A stretch of DNA of 64,000 nt from Streptomyces justiciae (lineage in GTDB: Bacteria > Actinomycetota > Actinomycetes > Streptomycetales > Streptomycetaceae), in contig NZ_JADDXU010000013.1 of the NCBI RefSeq assembly GCF_015163075.1, forward strand, positions 1-64,000. Direction: 5' to 3'. The position numbers and the translations under genes are program-made. Each line of letters begins with the position of its first letter. Position 1 is the first letter of the stretch. Positions 42,801 to 51,377 of this stretch are shown here, one piece after another. The notes beneath the pieces are model-generated. The model ran no database searches, was not told the origin of the DNA, and worked only from the letters and a program-made list of their open reading frames with translations.

Positions 42801-43571
42801 GCGGTGCTCGGCGCAGCGGCCGTAGAAGTCGCCGCGTACCGCCAGCAGCACCCGCATGCGGCGCTCGGGCTGCCGGGCGCTGAGCAGCAGGTCGATGAAG
42901 CGGGCGCGCTCCGCCGGATCGTGGCAGAGGGTGAAGACCTCCTCGAACTGGTCGACGATGACGAACGTGTCCGCGTCGGCGCCGTCCGGGCCTTCGGCCG
43001 GGGTGAGCAGGGGCGCGTGGGTGTGGGCGGGGCGCTCGCCCGGCGTCAGTATCCGGATCGCCGCCGCGGGCGGGTCCGACAGGCCGGGGCGCCGTAGGGC
43101 GGGTATCAGGCCGGCCCGCAGCAGGGATGACTTGCCGCTGCCGGACGGCCCGAACACCGCGGCGAAACGCTGACGGTGCATCAAGTCGACCAGGTCGGCC
43201 GTGAGTTGCTCCCGGCCGAAGAAGAGATGGCTGTCACCGGGCTCGAACCGTGCCAGGCCGCGGTACGGCACGAGGGCCGCGTCCTCCTCAGGGGCGCCCT
43301 CGGCGCACTCCTCCACGGCCTGCTGCCACCGGGCCTCCCATCGGACGGCATCACCTCCGCAGGCCCGCACATAGGCCAGCACCACCGGCAGCGTCGGCAA
43401 CTGCTCGCCCGCTGCCGCCTGCGACAGCGTCGTCACGGAGTAGCCCGCGCGCGAGGCCAGGGCCCGGTAGGTGATCCCGCCCGCCTCCGCCCGCAGCCGA
43501 CGTAACGCGTACGCGAACCGCTGCACTGGACCCGCCGCCGGGTCCACCGGCACCTCACGACGCCCCGCCAC
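39855..43571 (-). CDS. nSTAND-type NTPase with XRE domain and 14 WD40 repeats (TTA codon)
   Basis: A 1238-residue signalling NTPase. Residues 10-80 are an XRE-like helix-turn-helix (YRALASRAGYSVTTLSQAAAG). The Walker A is VFGPSGSGKSSLLRAG at about 142, Walker B TFVIVDQFEEVF follows, then the nSTAND helical part. One membrane segment is near 515-535 (LGAVTTALCLALVAAGLAV). The C-terminal 650 residues hold fourteen WD40 blades (FSPDGxTLA...W/xD), enough for two seven-bladed propellers. GTG 43571 is favoured (MAGRREVPVDP; GAGGAG upstream). Codon 23 is TTA (43503-43505). Relatives act as stress or anti-phage sensors; no effector domain is obvious. Confidence 0.88.
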   Translation of the reverse strand: MAGRREVPVDPAAGPVQRFAYALRRLRAEAGGITYRALASRAGYSVTTLSQAAAGEQLPTLPVVLAYVRACGGDAVRWEARWQQAVEECAEGAPEEDAALVPYRGLARFEPGDSHLFFGREQLTADLVDLMHRQRFAAVFGPSGSGKSSLLRAGLIPALRRPGLSDPPAAAIRILTPGERPAHTHAPLLTPAEGPDGADADTFVIVDQFEEVFTLCHDPAERARFIDLLLSARQPERRMRVLLAVRGDFYGRCAEHRDLADALRDANLLVGAMTPAELRHAVVKPATHAGLKVERALTARLVKDVADAPGGLPLLSHALLETWRRRRGKTLTLAGYEAAGCLDGAIAQSAEQLYGRFTADQAAACRRIVLRLIAPGDGTPDTRRPVERAELRSAEAGDGAAVLEALAAARLLTLDGDRVELAHEALITAWPRLGGWIEEDRERLRVHRGLTEAAHAWRELGRDEGALYRGSRLALAREALGAAPQEELTDVERAFLDASRAHADKGRRRHRLVLGAVTTALCLALVAAGLAVRQWHNAVSAQQLAQSRQLAAQSRALLDTEPDLAALLAVHAYRTSPSREATAALYAAAAPPPPQRLTAGTAPVQSLALSPDGRTLATQSADGTVRIWNLPEGTLHRTLADRHIAAVAAFSPDGHTLATTTEGTTARITLWDAQAGRRLATFAVPDNPVRAVAFSPDGRNMAAAGRTTVRVWDVTTGRVRHRLTGLPDPRAVAFGADGGTVAGVGLDGHERVWDTATGRTRAARDHHANGDTAVFGPDGRTYAYVRTDGTLQVRDVATGTLRHTIDGSFGRFPQVAFSLDGRTLAVPGTDDTVCLWDTATGSARATVTAGHRARGTVTVALGADGRTLITGSASDPTVRVHRLPTDRPRTTLHGRTGTVVTDLAFSPDGHTLATVRQGAPGRWGIKLHDARTGRPRAEPGLDVDPAPRASGEPFVVSRPAAVTLGPTGQGLTARTVRTLRGQRIEVRDVTTGRLRHSRAQGALDAAVFSPDSTRLALVGRDGSVRIWHLSTNALRTAGTGHDQPVRAAAFTPDGRTLAVVRITPTGEQITLYDAATGHPRRTIDPGTTGPLTLTFSPDGHTLATASSGNGTVKTWDVRTGQLHDTFRVSAQVSSLAFSPDGHTLATGSPRGVQLWDLTTLQPRTTLPARTPTTLEFSPDGDTLAVADDSSAELWSVDLPDPDHAIRTICQADSTPLTPRERSTYLHDQFTETGCPTAQ

Positions 43572-43786
43572 CTCGTCCACCTCCTCGCACCGCACTGCAC
43601 CACAGCAGGCGGCCAATCCGCACACCTCTACGAAGGACATATACGGCCCGCAATTGTTCGATCGCCAAAACGGTGCTGCCGAACAACACCCCGGCCGACT
43701 GAACTCGTTGACGCGTGCGGCGCCCCTCCGAATGGAACCCGCCCGCACCCCGACACTCACGTCACCGAAGAGGACTCTGCCCAGGC

Positions 43787-45031
43787 ATGGAATCACCGCC
43801 CAACGCCCCCGCCTCACCTTCCGTCCCTGAAACATCACCGAGATCCGTCGCGGCCGTGGGGCTGTCGCGGTTGGGCTGGCTGGACGCGTTGCGCGGCCTC
43901 GCCGCACTCGTCGTGGTCTTCGACCACGCGTCGTACACCTTCATGGCGGACTTCCGACGGGAGCTGATGCCGCAGTTCAACACCAGCCGCTACGGCATCA
44001 TGGTGTTCTTCCTGGTCAGCGGCTACATCATCCCCGCGTCGCTGGAACGCCGGGGCAGCATCCGTACGTTCTGGACCGGACGGTTCTTCCGCATGTACCC
44101 CCTGTGGGCGGCAGCCGTCACGGCGCTTATTGCCATGCACCTCATGGGACTGGCCCGGCTGCCTGACCTCGGCGGGTACAGCGCCGCCACGGTCGCCGTC
44201 GCCCACGCCACCATGCTCCAGGAACTGCTGGGCACACCGAACCTCCTGCTCACCCTGTGGACCCTCTCGTACGAGATGGCGTTCTATTTCCTGGTCGTAG
44301 CCCTCTTCACGATTCGTCAGCATCGGCAATCTGCCGCCCTCGCCGTCACGTTGGCCGTGCTCGCCGCCGTGAGCGTGGTGGCGCATACGGTGCTGCGGCC
44401 CTCCGCCGTGTCCGGCACGGTCGGCACCGGCCTGTCGGTTGCCGTCGCCGCGATCGCGATGGCGGTCGCCGTCTGCTGTGCGAGCGCCGGCTCACCCGTC
44501 CTGCGGAGGTTCGGGGGAGTGCTGGGCGGCGGGCTGTCGCTCGTCCTGGTCGTGTTCAACGGCACGGTCCCGACATGGGAGGGCCTGGTGATCCTCGCTG
44601 TGATGTTCCTCGGTACGGCCGTCTACCGCGCCGACAAACAACAGACGAGCCGACGACTCGCGACCGGCACCGCAGTCGTCGTCATCACCTGTGCCGTGGG
44701 CAGCGCGTACCGGTTCGGCGACGGTGACCACTTCACCCGACGCGGCTGGATCACGGCCTTCGTGCTCGCCGTCCTCACCTTCGGCGCCGCACTCGCGCTG
44801 CGCCACCGGCGGTTCCCCCGCCCGCTCACCGCGCTGGGAACCATCAGCTACTCCGTCTATCTGGTGCATCCGGTGCTGCTGGCGGTGATCGACCACACGC
44901 TCGGACGTCAACAGCGGGACAGTCCTGTGCTGTTGGCGGCGTTCTTCCTCGTACTGCTGCCGTTGTGCGCCCTGACCCACCGCTATATCGAAGCGCCGAG
45001 CCAGGATTGGGGACGCGGATGTGCGCGCTGA
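43787..45031 (+). CDS. Acyltransferase family 3 membrane protein
   Basis: A 414-residue integral membrane O-acyltransferase. The signature RLGWLDALRGLAALVVVFDH has the catalytic-type His of family 3, then FFLVSGYIIPASLERR and RFFRMYPLW, with about ten hydrophobic helices and the C-terminal SYSVYLVHPVLL motif. It would transfer an acyl group to a sugar or other extracytoplasmic acceptor. ATG 43787 gives a short Pro-rich N-terminus. Divergent from the nSTAND gene; 4 bp separate its end from the convergent HEAT-repeat gene. Confidence 0.9.
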   Translation: MESPPNAPASPSVPETSPRSVAAVGLSRLGWLDALRGLAALVVVFDHASYTFMADFRRELMPQFNTSRYGIMVFFLVSGYIIPASLERRGSIRTFWTGRFFRMYPLWAAAVTALIAMHLMGLARLPDLGGYSAATVAVAHATMLQELLGTPNLLLTLWTLSYEMAFYFLVVALFTIRQHRQSAALAVTLAVLAAVSVVAHTVLRPSAVSGTVGTGLSVAVAAIAMAVAVCCASAGSPVLRRFGGVLGGGLSLVLVVFNGTVPTWEGLVILAVMFLGTAVYRADKQQTSRRLATGTAVVVITCAVGSAYRFGDGDHFTRRGWITAFVLAVLTFGAALALRHRRFPRPLTALGTISYSVYLVHPVLLAVIDHTLGRQQRDSPVLLAAFFLVLLPLCALTHRYIEAPSQDWGRGCAR

Positions 45032-45035
45032 CAAA

Positions 45036-46532
45036 TCAGTGGTGCTGGCAGTCGTCCAAGGCCCGTACTGCCTCGGCCGCCGCCTCGCGTACGGCATTGG
45101 AGGGGTCCGATTCCAGGGCCGTGAGCCGGTCACGCAGCCGCTCCTTGACGGGAGGGATCAGGCCGGTCTCCTTCACCCAGTGGGCGATCCCTTGGGCGGC
45201 GGCCCGGCGCACCCACCCATCCACGTCGTCCAAGTGCCGCGCGAAGAGCGGAAGATCATGCGGGGTGCCGGCGTCCGTCGCAAGGTGCGGGTCCAGGAGC
45301 GACAGCGCGGCGGCTCGGACCAGGGGGGAGGCGGTACGGTCCACCAGCTGCCGCAGGCCGGGCAGGGCTTCCGGCAGGCCCGTGAGGACCCTCTCCGCCA
45401 CCCCGACCAGGGTGGAACGGGCGTCGAGTCGGGGCACCAGCGCCCGGGCGACCGCCGCGCGTTCCCACGGTCGGAATCCGGTGTCCGCCAGGGCGTCGAG
45501 GCCGCGCAGCGCACCTTCGTACACCTCGGGCGCGGCACGGCCCAGCAGGGGGAGCAGCAGCCACACGGCGTCCCATCTGCCCAGATCGCCGTACGCCCTT
45601 GCCGCCGCCGCGAGTGTGGGGGCGGGCGTTGCCGGGTCGGTGAGAAGAGCCCGTAAGAGCCTCGTGGCGGCCTTGCCGCCGACGGATGCCAGAGCAGCGG
45701 CGGCCGCCGGCCCCGCCCGCTCGTCGCCCAGCCAGCGCGAGGCCGGCGCCAGCAGCCGTTCGTCACCCGATCGCTCGAGCAGAGAGAGCAGTTGTGACGC
45801 CACCTGTGGGTCCCGTTCCGCTGCCAGGGCGGTGAAAAGCGCGTCCTGCGCCGGTGGGCGGTCCACGCGCGCCAGTCGGAAAGCCACGGCGCACCGCACC
45901 TCGGAAGACGGGCCGCCGGCCAGATCCCGCAACAGCTCAGGCAGCAACCGGTCGATGTGCTGGTTCGGCAGCATCCACAGGGCGCGCACACGGGCGGCGT
46001 CCGCTCCCCACCGGGCCGTACGCACCAACTCCGCTTCGACGTCCGGGTCCTTCTCGAACAAGAAGACCATGGCCCGGGCCCGGCCCCAGACGCCATAGTC
46101 AGGATCACCCAGCAGCCGCAGCAGCGCGGGAACATCACCGGGTACGCCCAACTCCCGCAAACCGTCCAAGGCGTTGATCCGCAGGTGATAGTCCGGATCA
46201 CCGAGCAGCCGCGCATAGGCGTCCACGACCTCACGATCGCGCAGCCCGAGCCGACGAGAGGCCAGAGAGGCCTGCCTGCGCACCCACGGATCGTCGTCGC
46301 CCATGAGCGCCGGCAAGGTCTTGAGCCCGGCTGCGTACACCCCCAGCCTGCCCAGGCCTACCGCCGCGCCTTCCCGTACCTCGGGTGCCGGGTCGGCGGC
46401 CGCCCGCATCAGCACCGCGGCGTGCTCGCTGTCACCGATCTTCCCGAGCCCCTTCGCCGCTGCGGCCCGTCGCCAGGTGTCGCCCGTCTCCAGTTCCTTC
46501 AGGAAGAAGGCAACCTGATGGTCCGTCGTCAT
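45036..46532 (-). CDS. HEAT-repeat protein (TTA codon)
   Basis: A 498-residue all-helical repeat protein with about a dozen HEAT/PBS-lyase-type units of 30-40 residues (for example DTWRRAAAAKGLGKIGD, PEVREGAAVGLGRLGV, DYHLRINALDGLRELGVPGD). No catalytic domain, signal peptide or membrane segment; it is probably a cytoplasmic scaffold. ATG 46532 has GGGG five bases upstream. Leu293 is a TTA codon (45654-45656), implying bldA dependence as in the nSTAND gene nearby. It converges with the acyltransferase. Confidence 0.88.
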   Translation of the reverse strand: MTTDHQVAFFLKELETGDTWRRAAAAKGLGKIGDSEHAAVLMRAAADPAPEVREGAAVGLGRLGVYAAGLKTLPALMGDDDPWVRRQASLASRRLGLRDREVVDAYARLLGDPDYHLRINALDGLRELGVPGDVPALLRLLGDPDYGVWGRARAMVFLFEKDPDVEAELVRTARWGADAARVRALWMLPNQHIDRLLPELLRDLAGGPSSEVRCAVAFRLARVDRPPAQDALFTALAAERDPQVASQLLSLLERSGDERLLAPASRWLGDERAGPAAAAALASVGGKAATRLLRALLTDPATPAPTLAAAARAYGDLGRWDAVWLLLPLLGRAAPEVYEGALRGLDALADTGFRPWERAAVARALVPRLDARSTLVGVAERVLTGLPEALPGLRQLVDRTASPLVRAAALSLLDPHLATDAGTPHDLPLFARHLDDVDGWVRRAAAQGIAHWVKETGLIPPVKERLRDRLTALESDPSNAVREAAAEAVRALDDCQHH

Positions 46533-46654
46533 GTGCACCCCGGGAAGTAAGACCGGTGAACTGGCGGGAGGTTGTGCCGGACAGATTGCCCTCCCTTTCG
46601 CCGTCATCCCCGCGACCTTCGTGTGTCACCGCTGACTGTTGCGTGCATGTGTGT

Positions 46655-47503
46655 TCAGTCCCACCAGAACGTCCAGCGGGTCCTGGTGAGCAGGCTTTCG
46701 GCGTACTGACGGTAGGACCACCAGCCACCGTCAGCGATGACGCCCGGACAGAAGGCGAGGTGTTCGGCGGCGACATGTTCGGCTGCGGCACAGGTGCCGG
46801 GTGGTGCGGTGACGGACAGGTGCAGCGCGGCGCCGTCGACGGCCACCAGCCGAACACCGAAGCGTTCTTCCCAGGAGCGCAGCACCGTGCTGAGGTGGAG
46901 CGCGTCGCGCTGGGCATTGGATGCACCGGTCCAGCCGATCGACGCGAGGATGTCGGCGCTGTGCGGGGCGGGGACCAGGGCAATGTGCGCATGCTCGCCG
47001 TTGTGGGTCAACTGGTCCGGGCCGGGTTCGATCAGTGTGCGGGCGAGTTGGTCGGCGGCGATCTCGGGGTCGGATTCCGAAGCGGGCGTGCCAGGGGGTG
47101 CCAGGCCTGGCCAGCGCGGGCCGAAGGGGCCGGTCTTGCTCTCCGACAGATCCTCGTCCGCTTGTGGCTCCTGCCAGTTGTACGAGTGCCAGAAGCCGGC
47201 CAGGACAGCGTTGGCGTCAAGGTCCCCGGGGCGAGAGGACACCTGTGGACTGAGGTCGCTGCCGTCGTGGATGCCCAGGTCGGGGCCGATCAGGACTGGT
47301 TGCAGGCCCGCCTGACGCGCAGGCAACAACATGCTCCAACTCCCGGGCAGGGCAGGGCCGTCGGAGAGCCACAGCAGTGGTTCATGCCAGGCTCCACCGT
47401 GAACCGTCTGGTCCATCAGCGATCCAGGGGGCAGGTTGAGTCCCAGCACCCGGCCGCTCGGATCGAGCGCGATGCGACGCAGAGGATTTTCCGGCGAAGC
47501 CAT
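46655..47503 (-). CDS. DUF4253-family protein
   Basis: A 282-residue soluble protein. The C-terminal third has DUF4253 features: LRSWEERFGVRLVAVDGAAL, a VAAEHLAFCPGV segment and the ending YAESLLTRTRWTFWWD. The N-terminal two thirds are Pro/Trp-rich and less typical. Function of the family is unknown; members are often found in polymorphic toxin or recombination-prone loci. Monocistronic, 122 bp upstream of the HEAT-repeat gene. Confidence 0.82.
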   Translation of the reverse strand: MASPENPLRRIALDPSGRVLGLNLPPGSLMDQTVHGGAWHEPLLWLSDGPALPGSWSMLLPARQAGLQPVLIGPDLGIHDGSDLSPQVSSRPGDLDANAVLAGFWHSYNWQEPQADEDLSESKTGPFGPRWPGLAPPGTPASESDPEIAADQLARTLIEPGPDQLTHNGEHAHIALVPAPHSADILASIGWTGASNAQRDALHLSTVLRSWEERFGVRLVAVDGAALHLSVTAPPGTCAAAEHVAAEHLAFCPGVIADGGWWSYRQYAESLLTRTRWTFWWD

Positions 47504-47561
47504 GACGAGGACTGTAGGCGCCCGCTGACAACAGTGAACGAAGCTGGACGCTATCCATCGA

Positions 47562-48330
47562 TCAGTTCGGGGATCCCGCGTCGGCGTTGTGTTCGTGGTC
47601 GGCGGCGTTGGCGGAGCAACTGGCGAGTAGTTTGAGGCCGTCCGCGGCGGCGGTTCCGGCCGGCGCGCTGTAGACGACCAGGGTCAGTCCGCTGTCACCG
47701 GCAGGCGCATGGTTTCGTGCTCGAGTTCCAGGTCGCCGACGACCCGATGGTGGAGGCGTTTGGTGCCCTCGTGGAAGACGTGCACGTCGTGGGAGCCCCA
47801 CATCATGCGGAAGGCGTCGCTGCGGGTGGACAGTTCGCCGATCAGGTTGGACAGGTCCCGGTCGTAGGGGTTCTTGCCCGCTTCGATGCGCAGCGCGCCC
47901 ACGGTGGCGTGGGTGACGCGTTCCCAGTCGCGGTAGAACTGCCTGCCTGCGGGGTTGAGGAAGGCGAAGCGGGCGGTGTTGGCTCCGCAGGTCGGGTCGG
48001 CGTACATCTGCGTGTACAGGGCTCGAGGGCATGCCGGCCCTGCCGGCGTTCGTGCAGAACAACCGCCTCGACGTCCTGGCCGCCAACCCGCTGGGGCGCG
48101 CGGGCGAGGTCGTACAGGTGCATGCGTTCGGTGTCGTCGAGTCTCAGGGCTTGGGCGAGGGCGTCGAGCACGCTGTCGGAGACGCCTTTGAGACTGCCGC
48201 GTTCCAGCCGTGTGTAGTACTCCACGCTCACCCCGGCGAGCATCGCGACTTCGCCCCGGCGCAGTCCTGGCACCCGCCGCTGACCGTAGACCGGCAGACC
48301 TGCCCGCGTACGAGGTGCCGGTTCAGCGCT
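47562..48330 (-). pseudogene. MmyB-type regulator disrupted by an internal inversion and frameshift
   Basis: The HTH part is in one frame (VPGLRRGEVAMLAGVSVEYY to HLYDLARA), preceded by GLPVYGQRR up to about 48330 without a clear start. The following piece, which should read FVQNNRLDVLAANPLGRALY, is on the opposite (plus) strand at about 48022-48102. The minus strand then resumes with LYTQMYADPTCGANTARFAF in a different frame to HETMRLP (stop 47684), and the C-terminus DSGLTLVVYSAPAGTAAADG is in a third frame ending at 47562. So an ~81-bp block is inverted, adjacent sequence is lost and a further frameshift is present. Confidence 0.85.
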
Positions 48331-48425
48331 TGCCGGTGAGCCGCCGAGAGTTGTTCCGGGCCTGTGCCCGTGATGCGCCGCCGCCTCTGATACCTGCGGT
48401 CGGCGAGCTGAGCCGGCTCAGGGGC

Positions 48426-49346
48426 TCAGTCCTCGGCGACGCGGATGATCGTCTTGCCGTGAGTCCGCTTCTCGGGTGTGAACGCGGCGATGGCTTCGGT
48501 GAGCGGACGTACGTCGCCGATGATCGGCTTGAGGTGTCCGTCCCGCACGCGTTGGGCGAGGTCGCTCAGGCGGGCGCGGTCGGGTTCGACGACGAAGAAG
48601 ACGGCGCGTGCGTCGCGGGGGTGGACGGTGACGGGCTCGGCGATGGTGACCAGGGTGCCGCCAGGGCGGACCAGAGCGGCGGAACGTTCGAGGATGTCGC
48701 CGCCGATCACGTCGAACACCACGTCGACGTCGCCGATGTCCTCCAGCTTCTCGGCCTGGAGGTCGAGGAAGGCGTGGGCGCCCAGGCTCAGTGCGGTGTC
48801 GCGGTCGGCGGTCCGTCCGGTGCCGATGACGTGGGCGCCTGCCGCACGGGCGAGCTGCACGGCGATGGAGCCGACGCCGCCGGCGGCGCCGTGGATGACG
48901 ATGCTCTGACCGGTGTGGAGGTGGGCGTGGTCGAACAGGGCCTGCCAGGCGGTGAGTCCGGAGATGGGCAGCGCGGCGGCCGTGGCGTGGTCGACGTCGG
49001 CAGGCAGTGGGGCGAGGTTGCGGGCTTCGACCGCGGTGTACTGGGCCAGGGTGCCGTTGCGGGCCCAGTCGGTCAGGCCGTACACGCGTTGTCCGATGGT
49101 CAGGCCGGTGGTGCCGTAGCCGAGTTCGGTGACGATGCCGGACAGTTCGTGGCCGGGCACGCTCGGGGTACGGTCGCGTCCGGCCCGGTCGGTCCAGGTG
49201 CTGGGCCAGTCCAGCTCGCCGGGTGTGAAGCCGGCGGCGTGCACCTTGACGATCACGTCGTTCTCCGCGGCGTGCGGGTGGGGCAGCTCGGTGAGGACGA
49301 GGCCGCTGGCACCGGCCTCACGGTCCTGGACGGTGATGGCTTGCAT
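48426..49346 (-). CDS. NADP-dependent quinone oxidoreductase-like MDR protein
   Basis: A 306-residue medium-chain dehydrogenase/reductase lacking zinc ligands, of the quinone oxidoreductase type. The GroES-like part has VKVHAAGFTPGELDWPSTW and PGHELSGIV; the nucleotide motif is HGAAGGVGSIAVQLARAAGA and the tail GKTIIRV. ATG 49346 has GGAGG upstream. The MmyB-type pseudogene downstream was probably its regulator, since such pairs are common. It reduces an electrophilic quinone or enone using NADPH; the substrate is unknown. Confidence 0.92.
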   Translation of the reverse strand: MQAITVQDREAGASGLVLTELPHPHAAENDVIVKVHAAGFTPGELDWPSTWTDRAGRDRTPSVPGHELSGIVTELGYGTTGLTIGQRVYGLTDWARNGTLAQYTAVEARNLAPLPADVDHATAAALPISGLTAWQALFDHAHLHTGQSIVIHGAAGGVGSIAVQLARAAGAHVIGTGRTADRDTALSLGAHAFLDLQAEKLEDIGDVDVVFDVIGGDILERSAALVRPGGTLVTIAEPVTVHPRDARAVFFVVEPDRARLSDLAQRVRDGHLKPIIGDVRPLTEAIAAFTPEKRTHGKTIIRVAED

Positions 49347-49435
49347 GAGTGGTTCCTCCGGGGTGCGGGAGGTGGGCGCGCGGCGTGCGCCGCGACGGTC
49401 ACCTTCGACCTTAGGATCCAGGCGGCCCAAGCATG

Positions 49436-49473
49436 TGGGCCATTGCTGCCCGCTTCAGTTGGGCCATTTGCTG
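49436..49473. promoter_or_regulatory. Direct repeats upstream of the oxidoreductase
   Basis: TGGGCCATTGCTG (49436-49448) and TGGGCCATTTGCTG (49460-49473) repeat with a 24-bp period about 90 bp upstream of the oxidoreductase start. This looks like a tandem operator. The likely cognate regulator is the disrupted MmyB-type gene, so the operator may be orphaned. Confidence 0.45.
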
Positions 49474-49533
49474 GTACGGGTGAACCGGATACTCGTCGCG
49501 GCGCGTGATGCGGGGACTGAGTGCCGGCCCCGC

Positions 49534-50187
49534 CTACGGCTTGGCGGCATGCCGTGCGGCCTCCCACACGAAGCCGTCCGGGTCGGTGAAGTCCTCGGTG
49601 GCGCCGCCGAGGACGACGCGGTGCGAGCCGGTGCCGTCGGCCGGGACACCGAGGTCCTTGGCCAGGGCCGCGCGCTTGTACAGCGCCAGCTTCACGGGGC
49701 TGTTTGAGGTGGGGGCGAACTCGACGTACTTGCCGCCGAAGCTCTTGGCCACGCTCAGTCCCTGGCCGACGTAGTGCTGCTTGGTGGCCTTCACGTCCTC
49801 GACGCCGAGGAGGAGGACCACCTCGTCGACCGTGCGGGTGGCTGGGCCGGTGTTCTTCTTCGCCGAGGTCGCGATCTTCCAGATCGTGCCGTCAGGTGCC
49901 TGGACGACCCCGCCATAACCCCAGAACGACTTCGAGGCGGCCTTCAGCACGGTGGCGCCGGCCTCCACGGCGTCGGCGACGAAGCCGTCGACGGTGGCCG
50001 GTTGGGAGACCGTGAGCGCGACCGTGAAGCCGCGGAACCCGGTGGACGGCGCCTGGGACGTCTGGAGGCGTACGTACGCGTCCACGCCGAACGCGCGGTA
50101 GAAGGCGCGGGCGGCGGCGAGGTCGTTCACCTCCAGGGTGACGGACGTGAGGGAGATGCCGGCTGCGGTGGAAGTCTTGGTTGCCAT
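49534..50187 (-). CDS. VOC-family (glyoxalase-like) protein with two tandem domains
   Basis: A 217-residue protein with two VOC half-domains: LTSVTLEVNDLAAARAFYRA with the QAPDGTIWKIA end, then DEVVLLLGVEDVKATKQHYV with TDPDGFVWEAARHA. The order of beta-alpha-beta units matches the vicinal oxygen chelate fold, but few metal-binding His/Glu are visible, so it may be a binding protein. ATG 50187. Monocistronic; it lies between the oxidoreductase and the serine hydrolase. Confidence 0.85.
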   Translation of the reverse strand: MATKTSTAAGISLTSVTLEVNDLAAARAFYRAFGVDAYVRLQTSQAPSTGFRGFTVALTVSQPATVDGFVADAVEAGATVLKAASKSFWGYGGVVQAPDGTIWKIATSAKKNTGPATRTVDEVVLLLGVEDVKATKQHYVGQGLSVAKSFGGKYVEFAPTSNSPVKLALYKRAALAKDLGVPADGTGSHRVVLGGATEDFTDPDGFVWEAARHAAKP

Positions 50188-50252
50188 GCCCCTCACGCTA
50201 GGACCGGCATGGGGCCCGACGCTTCTCCGATCCTGACCGGTCCTGCCGTCGG

Positions 50253-51377
50253 TCAGTCGCAGAAGGCCTGCTCCAGAAGGGCGTCGACCGCGTCGTCGGG
50301 GTCGCCGCGGAAGTCGGGTGTGAGGGCGACCGTGACCTGACGTCGCCCGTCCTCCGTGGCGAACGACCAGGCCTGGTATGCCAGGGCGTCACCGTCGTTG
50401 CCGTACAACCGCACCCCGCACGAAGTGTCCTTCCAGGCCAGCCCCAGCCCGTAGTTCCTGCCCGCGATGCCCGGTGTCTTCATCTCGGTGAGGAGGTGAT
50501 CCGGCAGCAGCCGGCCGTCGAGCAGGGCGGCGACGAACCGGTTGAGATCCTTCGTGGTGGAGATGATCTCGCCGCCCGCGCCCATCACCGAAGGGTTCAT
50601 CTCCGTGTACTCGACGAGGCGCGTCCCGTCGCCTCCCTCGATCGGCACATAGCCGCGGGGGTGCGGTCCGTCGATGCGCGGGGACGTGCCCGGCAGCGAG
50701 GTGCCGCGCAACCGCAACGGCCGGATGATCCGGCGTTCGATCTCCTCACCGTACGCCCGGCCGGTCGCCTCCTCGATGATCTGGCCCAGCAGCGCATAAC
50801 CGGTGTTCGAGTAGCTGTAGTCCGAACCCGGAGGTTCGAACATCGGTGCCTCGGCCACTGCACGCTGCACCAGCTCGGCCGCCGTCCAGGTCCGCCAGCG
50901 GTTGGCCAGGAACTCCTGCCCGGGCGGCATCGGCAACGTACGCCTGTAGTCGTACAGCCCGCTCGTGTGGTTGAGCAGCTGCCGCAGGGTGATGCGGTGG
51001 CCGTCCGGCACGACACCCGGCAGCCACTTCTCCACCGTGTCGTCCAGCCGCAACCGGCCCTCGTCGACGAGTTGCAGGACGACGGTGGCGACGAACGTCT
51101 TGGTGATGCTGCCTGCCCGGAACCTCCCGCCGTCCGGAACCGGCCGCGTCGTGCCCAACTCGGCGACCCCACTGACTCCCCGCCACACCCCGTCCGCGCC
51201 ACTCACCTCCGCCAACGCACCCACGGCCCCCGTGGCCACGACCCCGTCCAGTGATTCCTGAAGCCCCGCGCGATCCGCTCCTTGAGGCGTCGCCGCGACG
51301 GCAGTCGGTGCCGCCAGTACCGCCACCGCCGCCAAGGCTGTCGTAGCGGTCAACAGCGTCCGTCGCACGTGTCTCAT
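50253..51377 (-). CDS. Exported serine hydrolase of the beta-lactamase/DD-peptidase family
   Basis: A 374-residue secreted class C-like penicillin-recognising hydrolase. Signal peptide: LLTATTALAAVAVLAAPTAVAA region (first 28 residues). The SxxK motif is GSITKTF near residue 90, the YxN motif is YSNTGYALLG near 190, and LNHTSGLYDYRR lies between. The third H/KxG motif is unclear; LYGNDGDALAYQ is in that place. Streptomyces has many such D-Ala-D-Ala carboxypeptidase-like proteins, and some act on D-amino acid peptides or esters. ATG start; no operon partner. Confidence 0.9.
   Translation of the reverse strand: MRHVRRTLLTATTALAAVAVLAAPTAVAATPQGADRAGLQESLDGVVATGAVGALAEVSGADGVWRGVSGVAELGTTRPVPDGGRFRAGSITKTFVATVVLQLVDEGRLRLDDTVEKWLPGVVPDGHRITLRQLLNHTSGLYDYRRTLPMPPGQEFLANRWRTWTAAELVQRAVAEAPMFEPPGSDYSYSNTGYALLGQIIEEATGRAYGEEIERRIIRPLRLRGTSLPGTSPRIDGPHPRGYVPIEGGDGTRLVEYTEMNPSVMGAGGEIISTTKDLNRFVAALLDGRLLPDHLLTEMKTPGIAGRNYGLGLAWKDTSCGVRLYGNDGDALAYQAWSFATEDGRRQVTVALTPDFRGDPDDAVDALLEQAFCD

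Noticed and set aside
43572..43907. Upstream extension of the nSTAND frame beyond the chosen start
   Set aside because: It overlaps the divergent acyltransferase gene and encodes no family-like sequence; ATG 43640 remains possible but has no good ribosome site.
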